Shown here: piece after piece, positions 12,501-25,476 of the stretch
Layout of the letters: the number at the start of each line of letters is the position of its first letter
Position numbering within the stretch: position 1 is the stretch's first letter
Source: Pempheris klunzingeri
Taxonomy: Eukaryota > Chordata > Actinopteri > Acropomatiformes > Pempheridae
NCBI RefSeq assembly: GCF_042242105.1
Contig: NC_092025.1
Location: forward strand, 14,374,309 to 14,438,308
Reading direction: 5' to 3'
Length of the DNA stretch: 64,000 nucleotides
The notes under the pieces: model-generated
Databases searched by the model: none
Seen by the model: only the letters and a program-made list of their open reading frames with translations
Told to the model about the DNA's origin: nothing
Position numbers and translations under genes: made by a program

Positions 12501-13796
12501 TGCCAATCTATTAGTGTCATATATATTATGATATATCAGGAGGATCAGGAAGCATCATCCGTGCTAAAGTGTTCTTGAACACGACACCACATCCCTTCCT
12601 GTTCTGTGGTTGATCTTGGACTCTTCTTGTGAAGGGAGAAAGTGAAAAGGAAATTTCCCTACAGAGAGTAATAGAGGATCACATTACACATTAAAGGGAA
12701 GGATAACCGATGAAGGAGAAGCATGAGCAGTCAAAGAGGGAAATGTCTTCATCATCCATCCACATTTCACCATGGTGCTGAAAATACTCGTGCCATTTAG
12801 GCTGAGAACAGAATGGGACATTTGCAGAGGAGGCATGGATAGATGGACAAGGAGGAGGAAGAGATGATCTTACATTTATTATGGTGGAGCTTATTAAAAG
12901 GGGGAGGTCATTATTTTTATCTGGAGAGTAGAGAGAAAGACAAAGAACTATTCTTAGCTTTTACCCCTTTGGCTCAATGAGACAGATCTGAAGTTTTATG
13001 TGAGCCCGTTTTAGATCCCCAAGCCAAACTCTGCCAAACTGCTGCTTCTTCAAACACATACAAAAGAACAAAAATTTACCTTACCTTACTATCATTGGTT
13101 TGTTGGATGAATATACTTTTATTGTAGTTTTAAAAAAAGAAAAAGAAAGAGTTGCAGACCTTTTATTATTCAGCTAGATATTTAGTACCCCAGGCGGCAG
13201 AGGGGAATGCTTACCCCACAGAATATAAAATAGGCCTAAGTAAATAAATAAATTTCCCCAAGGACGACTTTCTCCTCAGTATTTCTTATTTACTTTTTGA
13301 GGTTCAAAGTATGTCACCTGGGTTATTGTTCCCTAGAGCGTATGAATAATGTCAGCAATATTCAGCTTTCATATCTGGGAACATCATAACAAGAGAGGAG
13401 ACACTAGTGAGGGGACGGGAGAAAGTATCCCTCCATAGAGTATGTCAAGGATGGAAATGTGATGATAATGAAACTAATCTTATGCAAAATGAAAACTTCA
13501 CTCTGGCATTTAAATGACAAAAATCAGCTGATATAAGGACGGTCAAACATAACTTCCCAAACTCCCACACAAAAAAAAAAAAGAAAAACAAGACTAAGAG
13601 TGTGCAGCCATCCGAGTGGCTCTGTGAGGCTACACAGTGATGCTGTGAGCTAAATGCTAACTTTAGCATGCCAAGCACATACATGATCCTCACGAGCTCA
13701 CAATGACATCGATCACTCGCACTAATGAATGTCATTAGTTTCACACGTACTTGGTAACAAACCAAAAAACCCTAAAAATATTGAAAAAAATCATTT

Positions 13797-14545
13797 TGAT
13801 GGTGCTAGACGAAAAGTTCAAGGATCACCAAAATTATCATAAATTATCCAGAGGAGGACACGAATGTGTGTATGACATTTAATGGCAACCTATCCTACAA
13901 TTTTTAAAGGTCCCACATTATGCAAAATCCACTTTATAATGTCTTTTCAACATTATTGTGTGTCCCCTGTGTGCCTGCAGATCGCCAAACTATGAGAAAA
14001 GGCCATCCTTTCTCTGTTTAGATTTGGATCCCCTTATGATGTCATAATCTGTTATGTAATCTCTTGAGCATGTGACCTCCTCCAGCCCATCAGCAGGCTG
14101 ATTGTTCCCCTCTCACTGAAAATGTCCTGAATCCGACTATTACCTCACTTACGTCAGCCCCCGGTAACATGAAGATGTCAAAGACAAGAGCAAAGTACGC
14201 AGATTGTTCCGTTCTTCTAAAACAGAGTGTTCAGACAGAGGCTGGAAATTATACACACAGCTGTAACCAGTTGCTGCAGCAAAGTCTTCTATGAGAAAAA
14301 TAATGTGTTTTTTTAACATTAAACCATGTAAACCTGTTCTGGTAGGACCTCCAAATACAAGTATGAACTTCAAAATGAGCAGAATATGACATTTCACTTA
14401 AAGCCACAAATATAAACCTCATAGTGGCGCTAAAGAAAAAGTCAGGGGATCACCAAAGAAACGGGAGTCATCCTCTGGGGACCGTGAATACCAGCCTTCA
14501 ATTTTATGCCAGTCCACGTAACAGTTGTTAAGGATATTTCATCCT
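13797..14545 (-). repeat. dispersed repeat family 1 copy, split by a younger insertion
   Basis: The left part (13797-13904) and right part (14387-14545) read as consecutive pieces of one reverse-oriented family 1 repeat. The left ends in ATGGCAACCTATCCTACAATT. The right resumes at GACATTTCACTTAAAGCCAC and continues to the GTCATCCTCTGGGGACC core. A different repeat sits between them and explains the break. Confidence 0.55.
13905..14386 (+). repeat. dispersed repeat family 2 inserted inside a family 1 copy
   Basis: The element opens with AAAGGTCCCACATTATGCAA and closes with AAATGAGCAGAATA; the left end and the inverse of the right end are related, suggesting short terminal inverted repeats. 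The interior has long AT-poor blocks such as CCTCCAGCCCATCAGCAGGC and GTAAACCTGTTCTGGTAGGA. I know this as an abundant non-autonomous fish repeat, perhaps derived from a DNA transposon. The right tip appears truncated. Confidence 0.55.
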
Positions 14546-15949
14546 CAGAGCCACGGCGCAACAGCGTTTGGAATGCCAATCAAATGCTTGCCTTGAATGG
14601 TTTGATGTGCTTACTCACGGATGAGTGTGTGACTGTGTTGCAGCAAGGTGAACTGTTTTAGGAGAGTGATTGCCAGTGGGTCTGCAGGCCCAGCTGACCC
14701 TCACCTTGTCCAGCAGCGTACACACCTCTCATGCACACTTGCCAAATTTAGCAAGCCCCCCTCTCTCTCTCACACAGCTGCAATTACACCAGCCCTCAAA
14801 CACATACATCACGATTTTCATTTAACCCACAAGCCTTTCTAATAATGATTTGGATGTCAATATTGCAAAAGCTAATGCGCGTTTCTATTTTTTCTCCAAC
14901 AGAAATCGAGAACGGCCGAGTCTTTCCAAAATGTTTTAAATACATCATTGTACTTAACATTCAGTCTTGAGTGGCTATTATTTACTGTCAGACATTTCCA
15001 TAATAGTCGGCAATAACCTTGCCTGTGTGAGAGAGCGATGGGGATTTTATTTTTACATGAGCACCAGCTACATCATTTGCATCATGTATCAGATGTCCTC
15101 TGCTGTGGAGAGAGGGGCTGAAAGATAGAGCGTTGAGGAGACTGACTAAAGGAGCAAATCCACTTACAGGCAGATGCCGACATCGGAGAGTTCGAGGGGG
15201 TCGGAGCTCTCGGAGTGTAGAGCGAGGGGCTCATGTAACTATCAGGGTGGGAGGAGGGCAATTTTTTTGTCCGATAAAAGTGAACATGAGACCCACCAAA
15301 TGGGTCAGCGTGCGAGGCTTTGAGGTGCAGGGGGATGGATAAGTGGTGAGAGAGAAGTCAGTGGGATTGTTAATGTGTAAGTAGCAAGATGAAATTAGAT
15401 TATGATCACAAACAACACTAACAGTAACCCAAACAATCAAACCTGTAAAACTATGACAAAAAGCTTAAAGGTTTTAGCATGATAGCAGTGCTCACCTTTA
15501 CATTTGAGTGGCTGAGCTTGGCCTTCATGCTCTGGGGGGCAGTGAAGTGTTGGGCATCTGCCTAACACTTCAGATAAACTATGCCTACAACACTAAACTC
15601 CAAAGGGGAAAAAAAAAAACAGAAACAGAAATGCAGAAACACACGAAACGGCAAGCAAAGTGACACAATTTTCAAGAAATCAAGATCAAAAATCATGATC
15701 AGTTTATTGGTCATGAGGAGTTCCTGAAAATATTTGTGAAAACAGTTGTATGATGTGCCCTGAGGCTCTGGAGGAGCTTTGTCAAGTAAGAGAAAGTAAC
15801 CAGAGTAATCCGAGTCATGCAGGCTGTACATTTTTGCAGTAGAATCTGTTTTAGACTCTGGGAGCAAAGAGTTTAAAACATGTTCTTTTACTGGAATTAC
15901 AGGATACTTGATTTTTTGACTGTGTACCATTATTTTTAGCCACGCATGG
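14546..15949. other. gene-free intergenic sequence
   Basis: I see no supported gene, RNA or well-defined repeat. The open frames at 14648-14842, 15133-15342 and 15562-15930 have no recognisable domain. Confidence 0.4.
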
Positions 15950-16245
15950 CTGGATGAATGGTGAAGTTCATTGTTTGGTCGTTCAGTTCACCACTTTGAT
16001 CCAAACTGAAATTTGTCGACAGCTGTCGGAAGAATTGCCATTAAAAAAAAATGGCATTGACTTTCATGGTCCCCAGAGGATGAATCATAATGTCTTTAGT
16101 GATCCTGACACTTCCTGCGGCACTGCCAGCAGGCTGACATTTGTGGCTCAGGGTGAAATGTCTCAACAAATGCTGCACAACAGACATTCGTGGTGTCCAT
16201 CCGACATCAAATGGATCAATTAGTTCATCTATTCAATGGTTTGGT
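15950..16245 (+). repeat. dispersed repeat family 1 copy
   Basis: The sequence contains GGTCCCCAGAGGATGAATCA near 16070, then a block like GTGAAATGTCTCAACAAATG near 16153. Both blocks recur, inverted, in the copies at 13797-14545 and 61197-61640. Confidence 0.55.
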
Positions 16246-18124
16246 TTTCTTTACAGTGACAACTGGAGCCTCAAAGAACCGATCTTGTTTAAATCTGTTT
16301 CTTGTGAGAACTTAACAGTCGTGCAATGAAAAATTGCCTGATTACTTAATGATTTATGAATGGAAATGAGGTTACATTATTGTACTTTGTGTTCATTAAG
16401 AGGAAAACACTCAAGTAAAAAGTTTGTAGTTTGCCGAGTTCTGATAGAGGAAGCACATGATGATGATGACGATGATTTTGGTGATTTTCTTAAAAGAATC
16501 GCTGATGTTCCTAAGTGCTGGAAATGTTAGCTAGGTGTGCACTTCACACTCAGTGTGTTGGTCTTTTCTTTCACTTTACTATTCCAGCCACACCCTCACA
16601 CTGAAGGTCGGAGTTCATTGTTATGGTTACAGCTGTGTGTATAATTCATGTGGGGGTGACCAGCGGCTTCTAGGAGACATGTTGAGTCAGGCCAACTCAG
16701 CTGTTAGTAACTCTGTCGGTCTGTGTTACAGATATTGACGCAGGCCTGGTTACAGAATACACACGCGACAGCTTTTTGTTTGCGGTCTGGCCAATTTTGA
16801 TTGCATTATGTATAGCAAGACATCTGATAAGCCAAGATCACGGCCACTAGAAATGGCCTCAAATGGCACTGGACAGTCAAATAAGGAAACTGTGATCTGA
16901 TACTGCAGCAGCAAGGAGACGTCTGCAGACGTATTCATGCTGGCTGTGTTTTTCTAACTCCTCCTTTTTGCTCCCAATGTCACAATATTTAGTTTGCTTG
17001 TTGCTTTTCCTTTTGAGTACGAGTTAACATTTACTCCACAAGCTCCTGACTAACATAGCAGCTTGCAAAAATGGAACAACAAGCAAACAAGCAAATACAA
17101 ATAGGCCTAACTCATGAATAAGCAGTTTGTGTGATTTTAATTGTACAGATTGTGTGTGCGCAGAGCAAAGACAAAAGGAACAACTGGGACCTGAACTAAC
17201 TGGTGACGTTTGTGTAAAAAAAAGACCAATGAAAATGGTATCATAATATAATATCGTAATATCGTCAGTCTTTCATCAGCGTGTCTAAAGAGGAATGTTA
17301 CTGGATTTCAACCCTCAAATGCTGCATCTTAATTATTTAAAGGATTACTGTGACATCTATGTTATTACTAGCACTACATTAGAGGATGTTAAGCTACATT
17401 AGTGCACATCTCTTATTGTGCGCTGTATCGCTTTATGTCTGTGTGAGCAATGTTATATCTGCCTCTACATTTGCAGATTTTAAGCTGCATCAGTGACTCT
17501 CCCGCTGTAAGAAGACATTAGCCGGCATGTCGTGGTAAAATTATGTTAACATACAGTAGCTCATTAGAGGACTCACGGTACACAAAGGGGAGTGCTGAGG
17601 ATCTTCTAGGAGGGATTTGAGCGTGGAGTGGGATTACTATATCAAGTTCATTTGAGTTTAAAAATTAATTGTTTGCAAAGTGGCTTCTGACGGCACATCA
17701 GCATGAATCAGTCATTTATTCTCTTATATATGCCAAGAGAAAGTGTTTTGTTGCTGAAAATGCAGCACGTGATGTATATGACATAATGTATTTCAGTAGA
17801 TAAATATAATGGTTAATGGTACAGCATCCTGAAGTATGTTTTGTATAGATTGTAATGCTTTGTTTGGTAAAAAAAAAAAGAAAGAAAACAAAGACAAAGA
17901 TCTGAACATTGAATGATTGAAGTTGTTTAAAGCCTGCCAGTTTGCTACTATATGGTAAAATGTAGAAAAATGAATAAAAAACACCAATAATTACACAAAA
18001 TAAAATAATCATGGATCATAGATTGTTGAATGATTTTGCAGATACAGGTTTCCATTTGCAGCACTGATTTTATATTTGCTTTTAATATTTGTGTTCTTAA
18101 GAAGGTAGTTCAAACTTTGTGGCT
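16246..18124. other. gene-free intergenic sequence
   Basis: I see no coding exon or RNA gene. The stretch is AT-rich unique-looking sequence with a short A run at about 17869-17879. Confidence 0.4.
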
Positions 18125-18425
18125 AATCTCAGCTAGAGCTGCTATTATCCAACTATTTTGATAATCTCTTTAGCATTCAAGTCATTTTTCATGCAAAAAT
18201 GCCAGACAGCTGATGGTTGCATGTTCTTAAATGTGTTTTACGTCATAATAAATTTAAAAAGCTGGGGGGGGGGTTTAACTGTTTGCAGGAAAACATCATG
18301 TGTCCTTGGGCTCTAGGACATTGTGATGGACATGTTTCACTCTTTTCTCATATTGTATAGACCAAACCACAAATACATCAGCATATTAATAGAGGATCAA
18401 CATAATTGTTAGTTGCAGCCCTAAT
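18125..18425. repeat. dispersed repeat family 3 (GTTAGTTGCAGCCCTAA terminus)
   Basis: It starts with AGCTAGAGCTGCTATTATCC and ends with TTGTTAGTTGCAGCCCTAA, near-complementary ends typical of a palindromic short element I know from fish genomes. A diverged partner lies at about 48612-48800 in rpa1 intron 13. A run of ten G interrupts the middle. Confidence 0.5.
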
Positions 18426-19563
18426 CTCAGTCAATAGAGCAAAGCCCCCCTAGAATCATCCCTGTGATATTGTCTTATTCTTTTGACTCAAAGGTGACCC
18501 CAGTTTCGATCCCGCAGTTCAAAAATGGTCTTTCGAGTTCACCTTTACGCAACTCCTCAGCTGATTTCACCAGCTGCCTCTCTGAGCTTTTTGCCTTGAC
18601 CTTGACTTTCTGTAAGTACATATCCACGTCTGTCAGATTGGCCGCCCTCCAGATACTGGTGATCTCTAACTGTCAGATGCCTCAGGAGCTCCAGCTGTGG
18701 TCGAGATTTTATTGTCTTTGCTCACCAGGAGCTGTGAAACCAACGGACCTCTACAGCAGAGCTCACAGCGATCTGACCTCTCATTTTCTGGCCATTTATG
18801 TGGCACACTAGCATTTATTCCCCATCCACCAGTTACATAAAAGGGGACTTATTGACTACAAGCTGAGAGAGGGCGGAAAAAAATCCTTAACACTGTGCTT
18901 TAATAGGGCTGGCTCATAAAGATGCTTAAGTTGAAGGTGTAAAGGTCTTGGAGGACATGGGGTGAGAACTGTAGGTTCAAGAGTAAGCATTACATCCTGC
19001 TTTCCAGCCATCCAAGCATGAAATTGAATTTGTCAGTGGAAAAGTGCTGCCACCTAAAGGTCAGAAGGCTACCTATACGTCTATGTAGTAGATGAGGGTA
19101 TTTGCAGATGTTATAGACTGATTAAATTGCTACAGTCAAACCTTTCTTGACAGCAGTCGTGAAAAACAACACACATTTGTTCAGTTTGATTTAGAAAAGG
19201 ACATGTAACCTGTGAGTACCTTGTGGATAAGTTGCCTCACAGTGCAAGACTTCCACTGAAGCATGAAATTGAAATTATTGATGGATACATTCTGACACCA
19301 AGAGGTCAGAGAGCCACAATCAACTGCATGTATACCTGTGGCCATTTGGTAGCTGTGAAGACACGCGTGCTGCTACTAAAACAGTATATGCACGTACTGT
19401 ATATCAATATAAAAGCGCCTGTTCTCACAGAGGTGCTCAGAAACAGTAATATATTAAAAGCACACAAGGCCCACAATTAAAAAAGATCACAGATTTTAAT
19501 CAGTTTTCAGCGTTCAAAATAGTAGCTATACATAATTTTTTTTTCTGTTGTGTATGTGTAAGA
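18426..19563. other. intergenic sequence and smyd4 3' UTR
   Basis: No separate gene is supported. The last part is the expected 3' untranslated region of smyd4 on the minus strand. A minus-strand ATTAAA at 19495-19500, 64 bases beyond the stop codon, is a plausible polyadenylation signal. Confidence 0.45.
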
Positions 19564-22500
19564 CTACCCTCGTAGACAGTCCTCCATAGCTTGCAGCTCC
19601 TGTAGATCATGACAGTGAGGGCCACAGTGAAGGCTGAGGAGATGTCTGACCTTGGGTATGACAGAGAGGGCCGCGCCTCTGGCACCACTAGGAGAGGAAA
19701 GAGAGGAAAGACACTGAGGTGTTATTTCTACCAATAAATCATAAGATAATAGAAATCAGTAGTACAGTTAGTATTAGTTGCATGCCCTGAGAATTTACCT
19801 CACTGTTTAAACAACTTACTCACCCATTGAAGTGCAGCTGAGCTAATTTAAAGAGCTGTCGGCCCAGTTCAATACTGTCTTCTCCGTACTGGGAGCTAAT
19901 AGCGACGGCACTTCGCTCCAGATGGGAGGCTGCCTTATTCCAGTCACCTACAGGAACAGCAGAAGAGAAACGGAGAGCGATAAGAGGACTGCTAAATCAT
20001 GACTAAGTAGAGCTAAAGGTCAGACTGATTTATCTGACACCCCTGGGTGTCTGAGAATTCTGTGCTTCGTTTCTTGGCTTTAGCTGCATATCTGAAATTA
20101 AACATGTTACTATAAAGCACTTAAGCTAATGATCACACCTAGATGTGTCACCACTGTTCTTGTTCAGTGGCTGTTACTACGTTATTACGACTGCCACATA
20201 ACGAAAGTGTCAGGATGGTTATTTCTGACCTTTAAATAAGTTCCTCCACTGCTGCAGTGTTGATAATGTCAATAATGGTTTTTCTTATGTCTATTAAATG
20301 GCACATAAAGTTAACGCTGTTTCTCCATACTGTTTGTACATTTTGATTACAGTTTATGTTTATGTTACTGAGAAACCACTTCTATCAATGGTACATTGGT
20401 TTAAAAGTGAATCATTTCATCCTTAATCTTTAATTAATAATTAAGGAAGAAATGGCATAGTTTTTCTATTCTGAAGTCGTTAAAATGATAAAATTATTTT
20501 AGTATCAATTTTGGACACTTTCAAATGAATGAAAATACAGTCACAGTAAACCCATGGTAACAATACTTCTCATCTTTATTTATACATAAATATATATATA
20601 GTTGTGTTTACAGTATGATTTTAAATAAGCCTGAATGACATTCATCAGATGTCTTGTTTGTGTTTGTATGAGCCATGTGGTCATGGTGATATAAATTCTG
20701 CTTTCGCCCTTGAAATTTAGTGATATATATATATACACAATTAATGTGTAGTAATGTACTGGCGTGATAATGGTGGTGAACCCACTAAGTTTTCTCGTGT
20801 TTTTTTAAACGTCTGCAATGGTTTTTGAAACACCGCAAGGAGAGAGATGCACTTTTTCCATTAATGGACACGTAAAAAACCTTTGGGTGGGTTTGTTAGT
20901 GGAATTTATTAACCAGATACGCAAATTTTCCTATATTGCTATTGTTCTCACCCATTGTGGCATATGCTCTGGCCATGGCATCTGCCAGCTCCCCCTGTAG
21001 AGGGTGTGTCTCTGCCAGGATCAGTCCAGACTGACTCTGGGTCCTTCTCAACTGTCGCAGAGCCTCATCTAGGGGGGGGGGCACAAGAATAACATGGTGA
21101 TGTAACAAAGACCTTCTGAACAAATGTCAATGATACATCACTGCACACTGTATCACAGCCACCTGGTCTCTCTCTCTCCATGAGGTTCACAGCAATCTCC
21201 AGGTCGGCCCTGATCTCCTGCAGCTTGTGGCTCACTTCAGATGAAGACATACTATGACCACAGGATGAACACATCAGTCCTATTCCTCTGTCCCCACTGC
21301 TCTTCTGAAAATCATATCAAGTGTCTCAAAAGTCAACAGTCGTAAGGTAAATCTCAAAAGAGGAAAGAGGAATCATAAAAAACTACAATTAATCACGTAT
21401 AACTGTAACAAAAACACTAACGAACACCTACTTTGAGAGATTCTTTGCACTTGCCACACAGGAGTCCAGACTCATGTGGACTGCCTCCCCAACCCGACCC
21501 CTGCTGTGTGCCCTTGGTACGATCCTCCTGCTCCTCCTTCTGCTGAGTGCAGGCCTCACACTGACACAGGAAGTAGTACTGTTCCTGCAGGAGACGCTGG
21601 CGTTCTTGGGTTGCCATCCTACTGCTATGAGGACCTGGGGGAGGGAGGGCAGAGTTTGATGATAGCACAAGTTATAACTCACAAGATGAAAAAAATGACA
21701 CATTTTCTTACCATAGCAGTGCAGGATCTCTTGTCCAGGATTGATAACTTTAGCTGCTCTGACAGTAGCAGTGACTCCGCCAGCTGTTCTGTACTCTGCT
21801 ACACTCTCACTGCAGTCTGCAGACAGATCTGAACCACTGGTTCCAGTGCTGAACACCAGGCTGGTGTTGGGACAGCAAGAGTGATTCAGAAGGCTAAGAG
21901 TTGGGAAGATTGCAGTAGCGATGCGCATTTCCTTGCTGGACTGCACCGGCGAGTTTGCTGCTCCTGTGAGAGGCAAGAGCTGGAAAGTTAAGTCCATTGG
22001 GTGACTCAGGAACAGTCACGCACTTACTGACAAAGCAATAATGTTTCTATCATGGATTGTACAACAATATAACCATGAATACAAGGACAGTAGAGCTTAA
22101 TCAACTTGTTAATAACTATTCATCTATACCAATTTGGATAAATAGTTAAATATTTGAGCAAAAATTAGTTGGTTCTAATTTCTCAACTGTCAGTGTTTGT
22201 GATTTTGTATATTAAAGTGAATACCTTTGACTTTTGCACTCTTAGTTACACACAACAAACAATCTGAATATGTCAAATTGTGCTCTTGGAACTTGAGATT
22301 GCCATTTTGTGTAATTCTCTGACCTGTATCTTGCAGCATGAGGATTGCCTGGGCATTACACCTCAGCTGCAGGATGTGCCTCAGAGCTGCACTTCCCAGC
22401 AGCCACTGCTCCCCATTCCCATCTGCGGTACCTTCCTCCTCATCTGGCGACTGGCTGTTTGCCGCTGAGGGTCTGCAGAGGTCCGAAGATGCAGATGGAG

Positions 22501-25476
22501 GCCCTGCCCGGCTGAGCTTTTGGTAGAGTGTTGCTATGGTAACCGCACACAGGAAACGCAGCTCAGGGCTGTGGCGGTTCAGGTGGTGCAGGAGGTGAAA
22601 GACATTCAGGTACGAGTTGCTGTAGTGTGAAGCATGACATGGATGGGAATCACTGGACTCTCTGTTTAGATCACTGAGCTTGGACTTTGTGTGCTTGTCT
22701 CTGATTGGATCCCTGGCCTTTTGGATGTCTTTTAACCCCGCCTTGAGTGCGACCCTAAGCGCGAGGTGTGACATCACACCCATCACCATCAGATCTGCTC
22801 CCAGTGGACACTCCCAGCGGTGATGTTCATCCCAAGCGTCTCGCTGGCAGGATGCTGAACAGTATCGGCTGTAACTACACCCCTCACACGGCACGGGACA
22901 CAGTGTTTCAGTCAAACATCTGTGACAGCGCCGGTGCTCCGTTCCAAACAACACTCCTCTCCCTCCGTCCTGCCTTCCTCCCTTCCCCGTCACCTCACCT
23001 ATCCCTGGTATAAGGACACAGCAGTATGGCTCGTCATTAAGAATCACCTCTCCAGCTGCTATTCCCTCTGCAGCCACCAGGTGTCGACCTTTCTCTGGGC
23101 TGAAGCTAACAGCCGCTTGAGGACAAACCCCAAAAGAGAGAGGTCCAAAAGATGACCTTTTTACTCTGTCTAGACCTTTGTGATTCTTTGAGGCAGGATT
23201 TTCCTCTTTAGCCTTTAGCTCCACAGAGAGGTGGTTTAAGCACTGTGTGCGACGGCCCTCTAGTTTGTGCAAAAGATGAGAAGGATAGTCGTTCTCCAGA
23301 GCTTTGTCGATGTCATCAAGGGATTCCTGAGAGGGGAAAAAAAAGAAACCACAACAAAACTCAAGACTTTGAGCAAAATATGAAGGTCACAGACATTTTA
23401 AAACTTATCTAAGTCAGTATTTTAGCATTAAAATGTTGGGCTAAAAGTCTCGTGATGTGTACGGATCTAAACCTGAACCAGGAGATGCTGACCTGAGAAG
23501 ACTGAGAGAGGAATATTTAAGTAATTTCTATGGGACAGTAAGAGAGGTGTGGCTATTTTGGCATAAGTGGTGACAGGAGCTTCATCACTGGACATAAAAT
23601 GATCACTTAACTGATTTTGACTGCACATTAAAATTCATCTGTAGGGTCATTTATCTCTAGACAAGCAGCAATAACAGCCATTAAAGAACCCGGGAATGTG
23701 TCTGATATGCCTTGTTAGAGTCAAAGAAATTGAATAGTCAAATGAGGTGGAGTTAATTAGCCAATCATTAGGCCAATACACTTCAAATAAGACATCATAC
23801 AAGATGAACCCCGAATACCAGAAGAAAATGGATCCCTCAATGATTATAGTATCTCTCAAGGAAAAAGCTCCTGAAGTGAAAATGGGCTAAATGACAGAGG
23901 TAAATATGTCCTTTGGATGATGGCTGCCTCCTGACCACATGTCTGCAGACAGATAGGAGTCAGAGCTAAATGTCTGTCCCCCAGTATATAACAGGGATTA
24001 TATATTTCCTTTGAATCCTGAGACATTATCATAAAGTCACTTATTATGTTTTCTTGCAAATCTCCTAGTATTTGTGTAGACTTAAGTTTAAACAGCATGT
24101 TAGCATGTGTGGACACTGTCTACAGATAATTAAAAAAAGCTGATCACTTTTCCTTGCCAGACACCTGCAGTCAAGTGTTGTTCAAAAAGACACAATCTGT
24201 TAAACACCTACAGGCGTGTTTCCAGTCAACAAATAAGCGTCAGAACTGTTTTAAACAGGTTTTTAATGATACGACAAATATGACACTACCTCATTATTTA
24301 ATTGTTGAAAACGGCGCCAACTCACCCGGTAGTGCTGCAGATGGTAGAGCGCAGCGGAGCGGTTGGCATAGCACAGAGACAGCTGCTCCGAACTTTGGGG
24401 AGCACAGCATACGCCCTGTCATGACAGGAGACAGAGAAGCTGGATGCTGATGCATACTAATTGGGGCTGAGTAAAATGCCATGTTTAAGGCGTACTGCTA
24501 TATAATCCTGAATGCAGTTTTACACCACTGCTCTCAAAATACAAACAATTTATATTTACAGTCAAATTGGACTTCAAACCAGTTTACTAAAGATATTATC
24601 TTTAGTAAACTGGTTCGAAGTCCAATAATATATTTTTACAATTTATACAACTGTATTATTTTTTACTATCACTACATTACTTATCATGTTCAGCCACCTT
24701 CTACAGATCCAATCAACTAAAAAATATAAGAATATAATACATAAGAATATACTTAAGAGGTAAAATATAAATAAATAAAAAGGTCAGATACAAATCATAC
24801 ATTAATCAAAAGTTTGCTGGCATTTTGATTGAAATGGTAGATTTAACATAACCCAGTGTTTCATTATAGTGTCATTGAATTGTATACTTCCTGGTTGATT
24901 CATTCACCTGGGAGTAGTGCAGAGCAGCTGTAGTGTAGTCTCTGGTCTTGAAGCTAGAGTTGCCCCTCTCCCTGCATGTGGCTGCTTGCTCTGTGTCCTT
25001 CTGAACAGAGAATCCTGCAGAAGTCGACTGCAGGAAGTCCACATCATCTTGGCTGTGAAATAGACAGAGACTATTAGAAACAACAGAGAAACCTTCGCTA
25101 TGATCAACAACTAAATCAGTGCCTCTGTGTTCAGCATGTTCCCCAGCAGCAGAAAAGTTGGGGATTATTGTGTACTGCATTGAATACAGCATGCAGAGGT
25201 GAGACAAGTGGTCCGATCAAAAGCAATGCAATGTCCCCACGTGCGGGTTTTACATGGACCTTTGTATAGATAATAAATATGACTGATCACAGATGCTGGA
25301 GAGCCACAAGCATGCAACTACAGACGTAAGCTAGCTACTCACGTTGCCAGAGTTAGCGCCGATTTAAAAACATCATCTATTTCAAGCTGGGATGTAAAAT
25401 GATCCTTTAACTCGGGGTCGAGTCCGGACCATTTCTGTGCGACGTGCTCTTGCCACTGGACACACGGAAGATCCAT
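19564..25476 (-). CDS. smyd4: SET and MYND domain-containing protein 4 (SMYD4)
   Basis: Ten exons join in frame into 777 residues (human protein 804): 25343-25476, 24908-25052, 24326-24415, 22324-23326, 21712-21963, 21432-21634, 21163-21304, 20952-21068, 19824-19947, 19564-19687. All introns are GT-AG. A second in-frame ATG at 25479 directly precedes the chosen one (MMDLP). TPR-like helices lie near residues 70-140. The SET domain is split: its first part (GRHLVAAEGIAAGE, 203-216) precedes a MYND zinc finger with Cys 257, 260, 270, 273, 279, 283, His 292 and Cys 296. The catalytic half carries NHSCCPN at 484-490 and ends EILHCYG. Post-SET cysteines are 565, 567, 570, 601 and 604. A C-terminal helical TPR-like region follows. 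The family comprises putative lysine methyltransferases; SMYD4 has been linked to zebrafish heart development. It is divergently paired with rpa1. No frame damage is seen. Confidence 0.95.
24566..24626. repeat. near-perfect 30-bp inverted repeat with 1-nt spacer
   Basis: The left arm 24566-24595 and right arm 24597-24626 are complementary apart from one mismatch (A in the left arm, C by complement in the right). They are separated by a single T. It lies in smyd4 intron 2 and could form a cruciform in DNA or a long hairpin in pre-mRNA. Confidence 0.9.

Larger units (their letters stand above)
5262..13796. other. gene-free intergenic sequence with microsatellites
   Basis: I found no exon with recognisable protein similarity on either strand. 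Visible content is simple sequence: GATA/GA-rich at about 5998-6030, (GT)n at 7837-7861, a T run at about 8815-8833 and (GGAGA)n at about 9540-9573. A degraded transposon-derived repeat is annotated at 6890-7115. The remaining open frames are short and without domains. Confidence 0.5.

Noticed and set aside
21428..21832. Plus-strand and alternative minus-strand frames across smyd4 exons 5-6
   Set aside because: They read through introns or lie opposite the exons. The spliced SMYD4 frame accounts for the conserved residues.
24154..24450. Plus-strand 98-residue frame
   Set aside because: It is antisense to smyd4 exon 3, which is supported by homology to SMYD4 (LCYANRSAALYHL).
24600..24626. tRNA-like B box GGTTCGAAGTCC
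   Set aside because: It is one arm of the palindrome, has one base too many for the B-box consensus and has no A box or cloverleaf around it.
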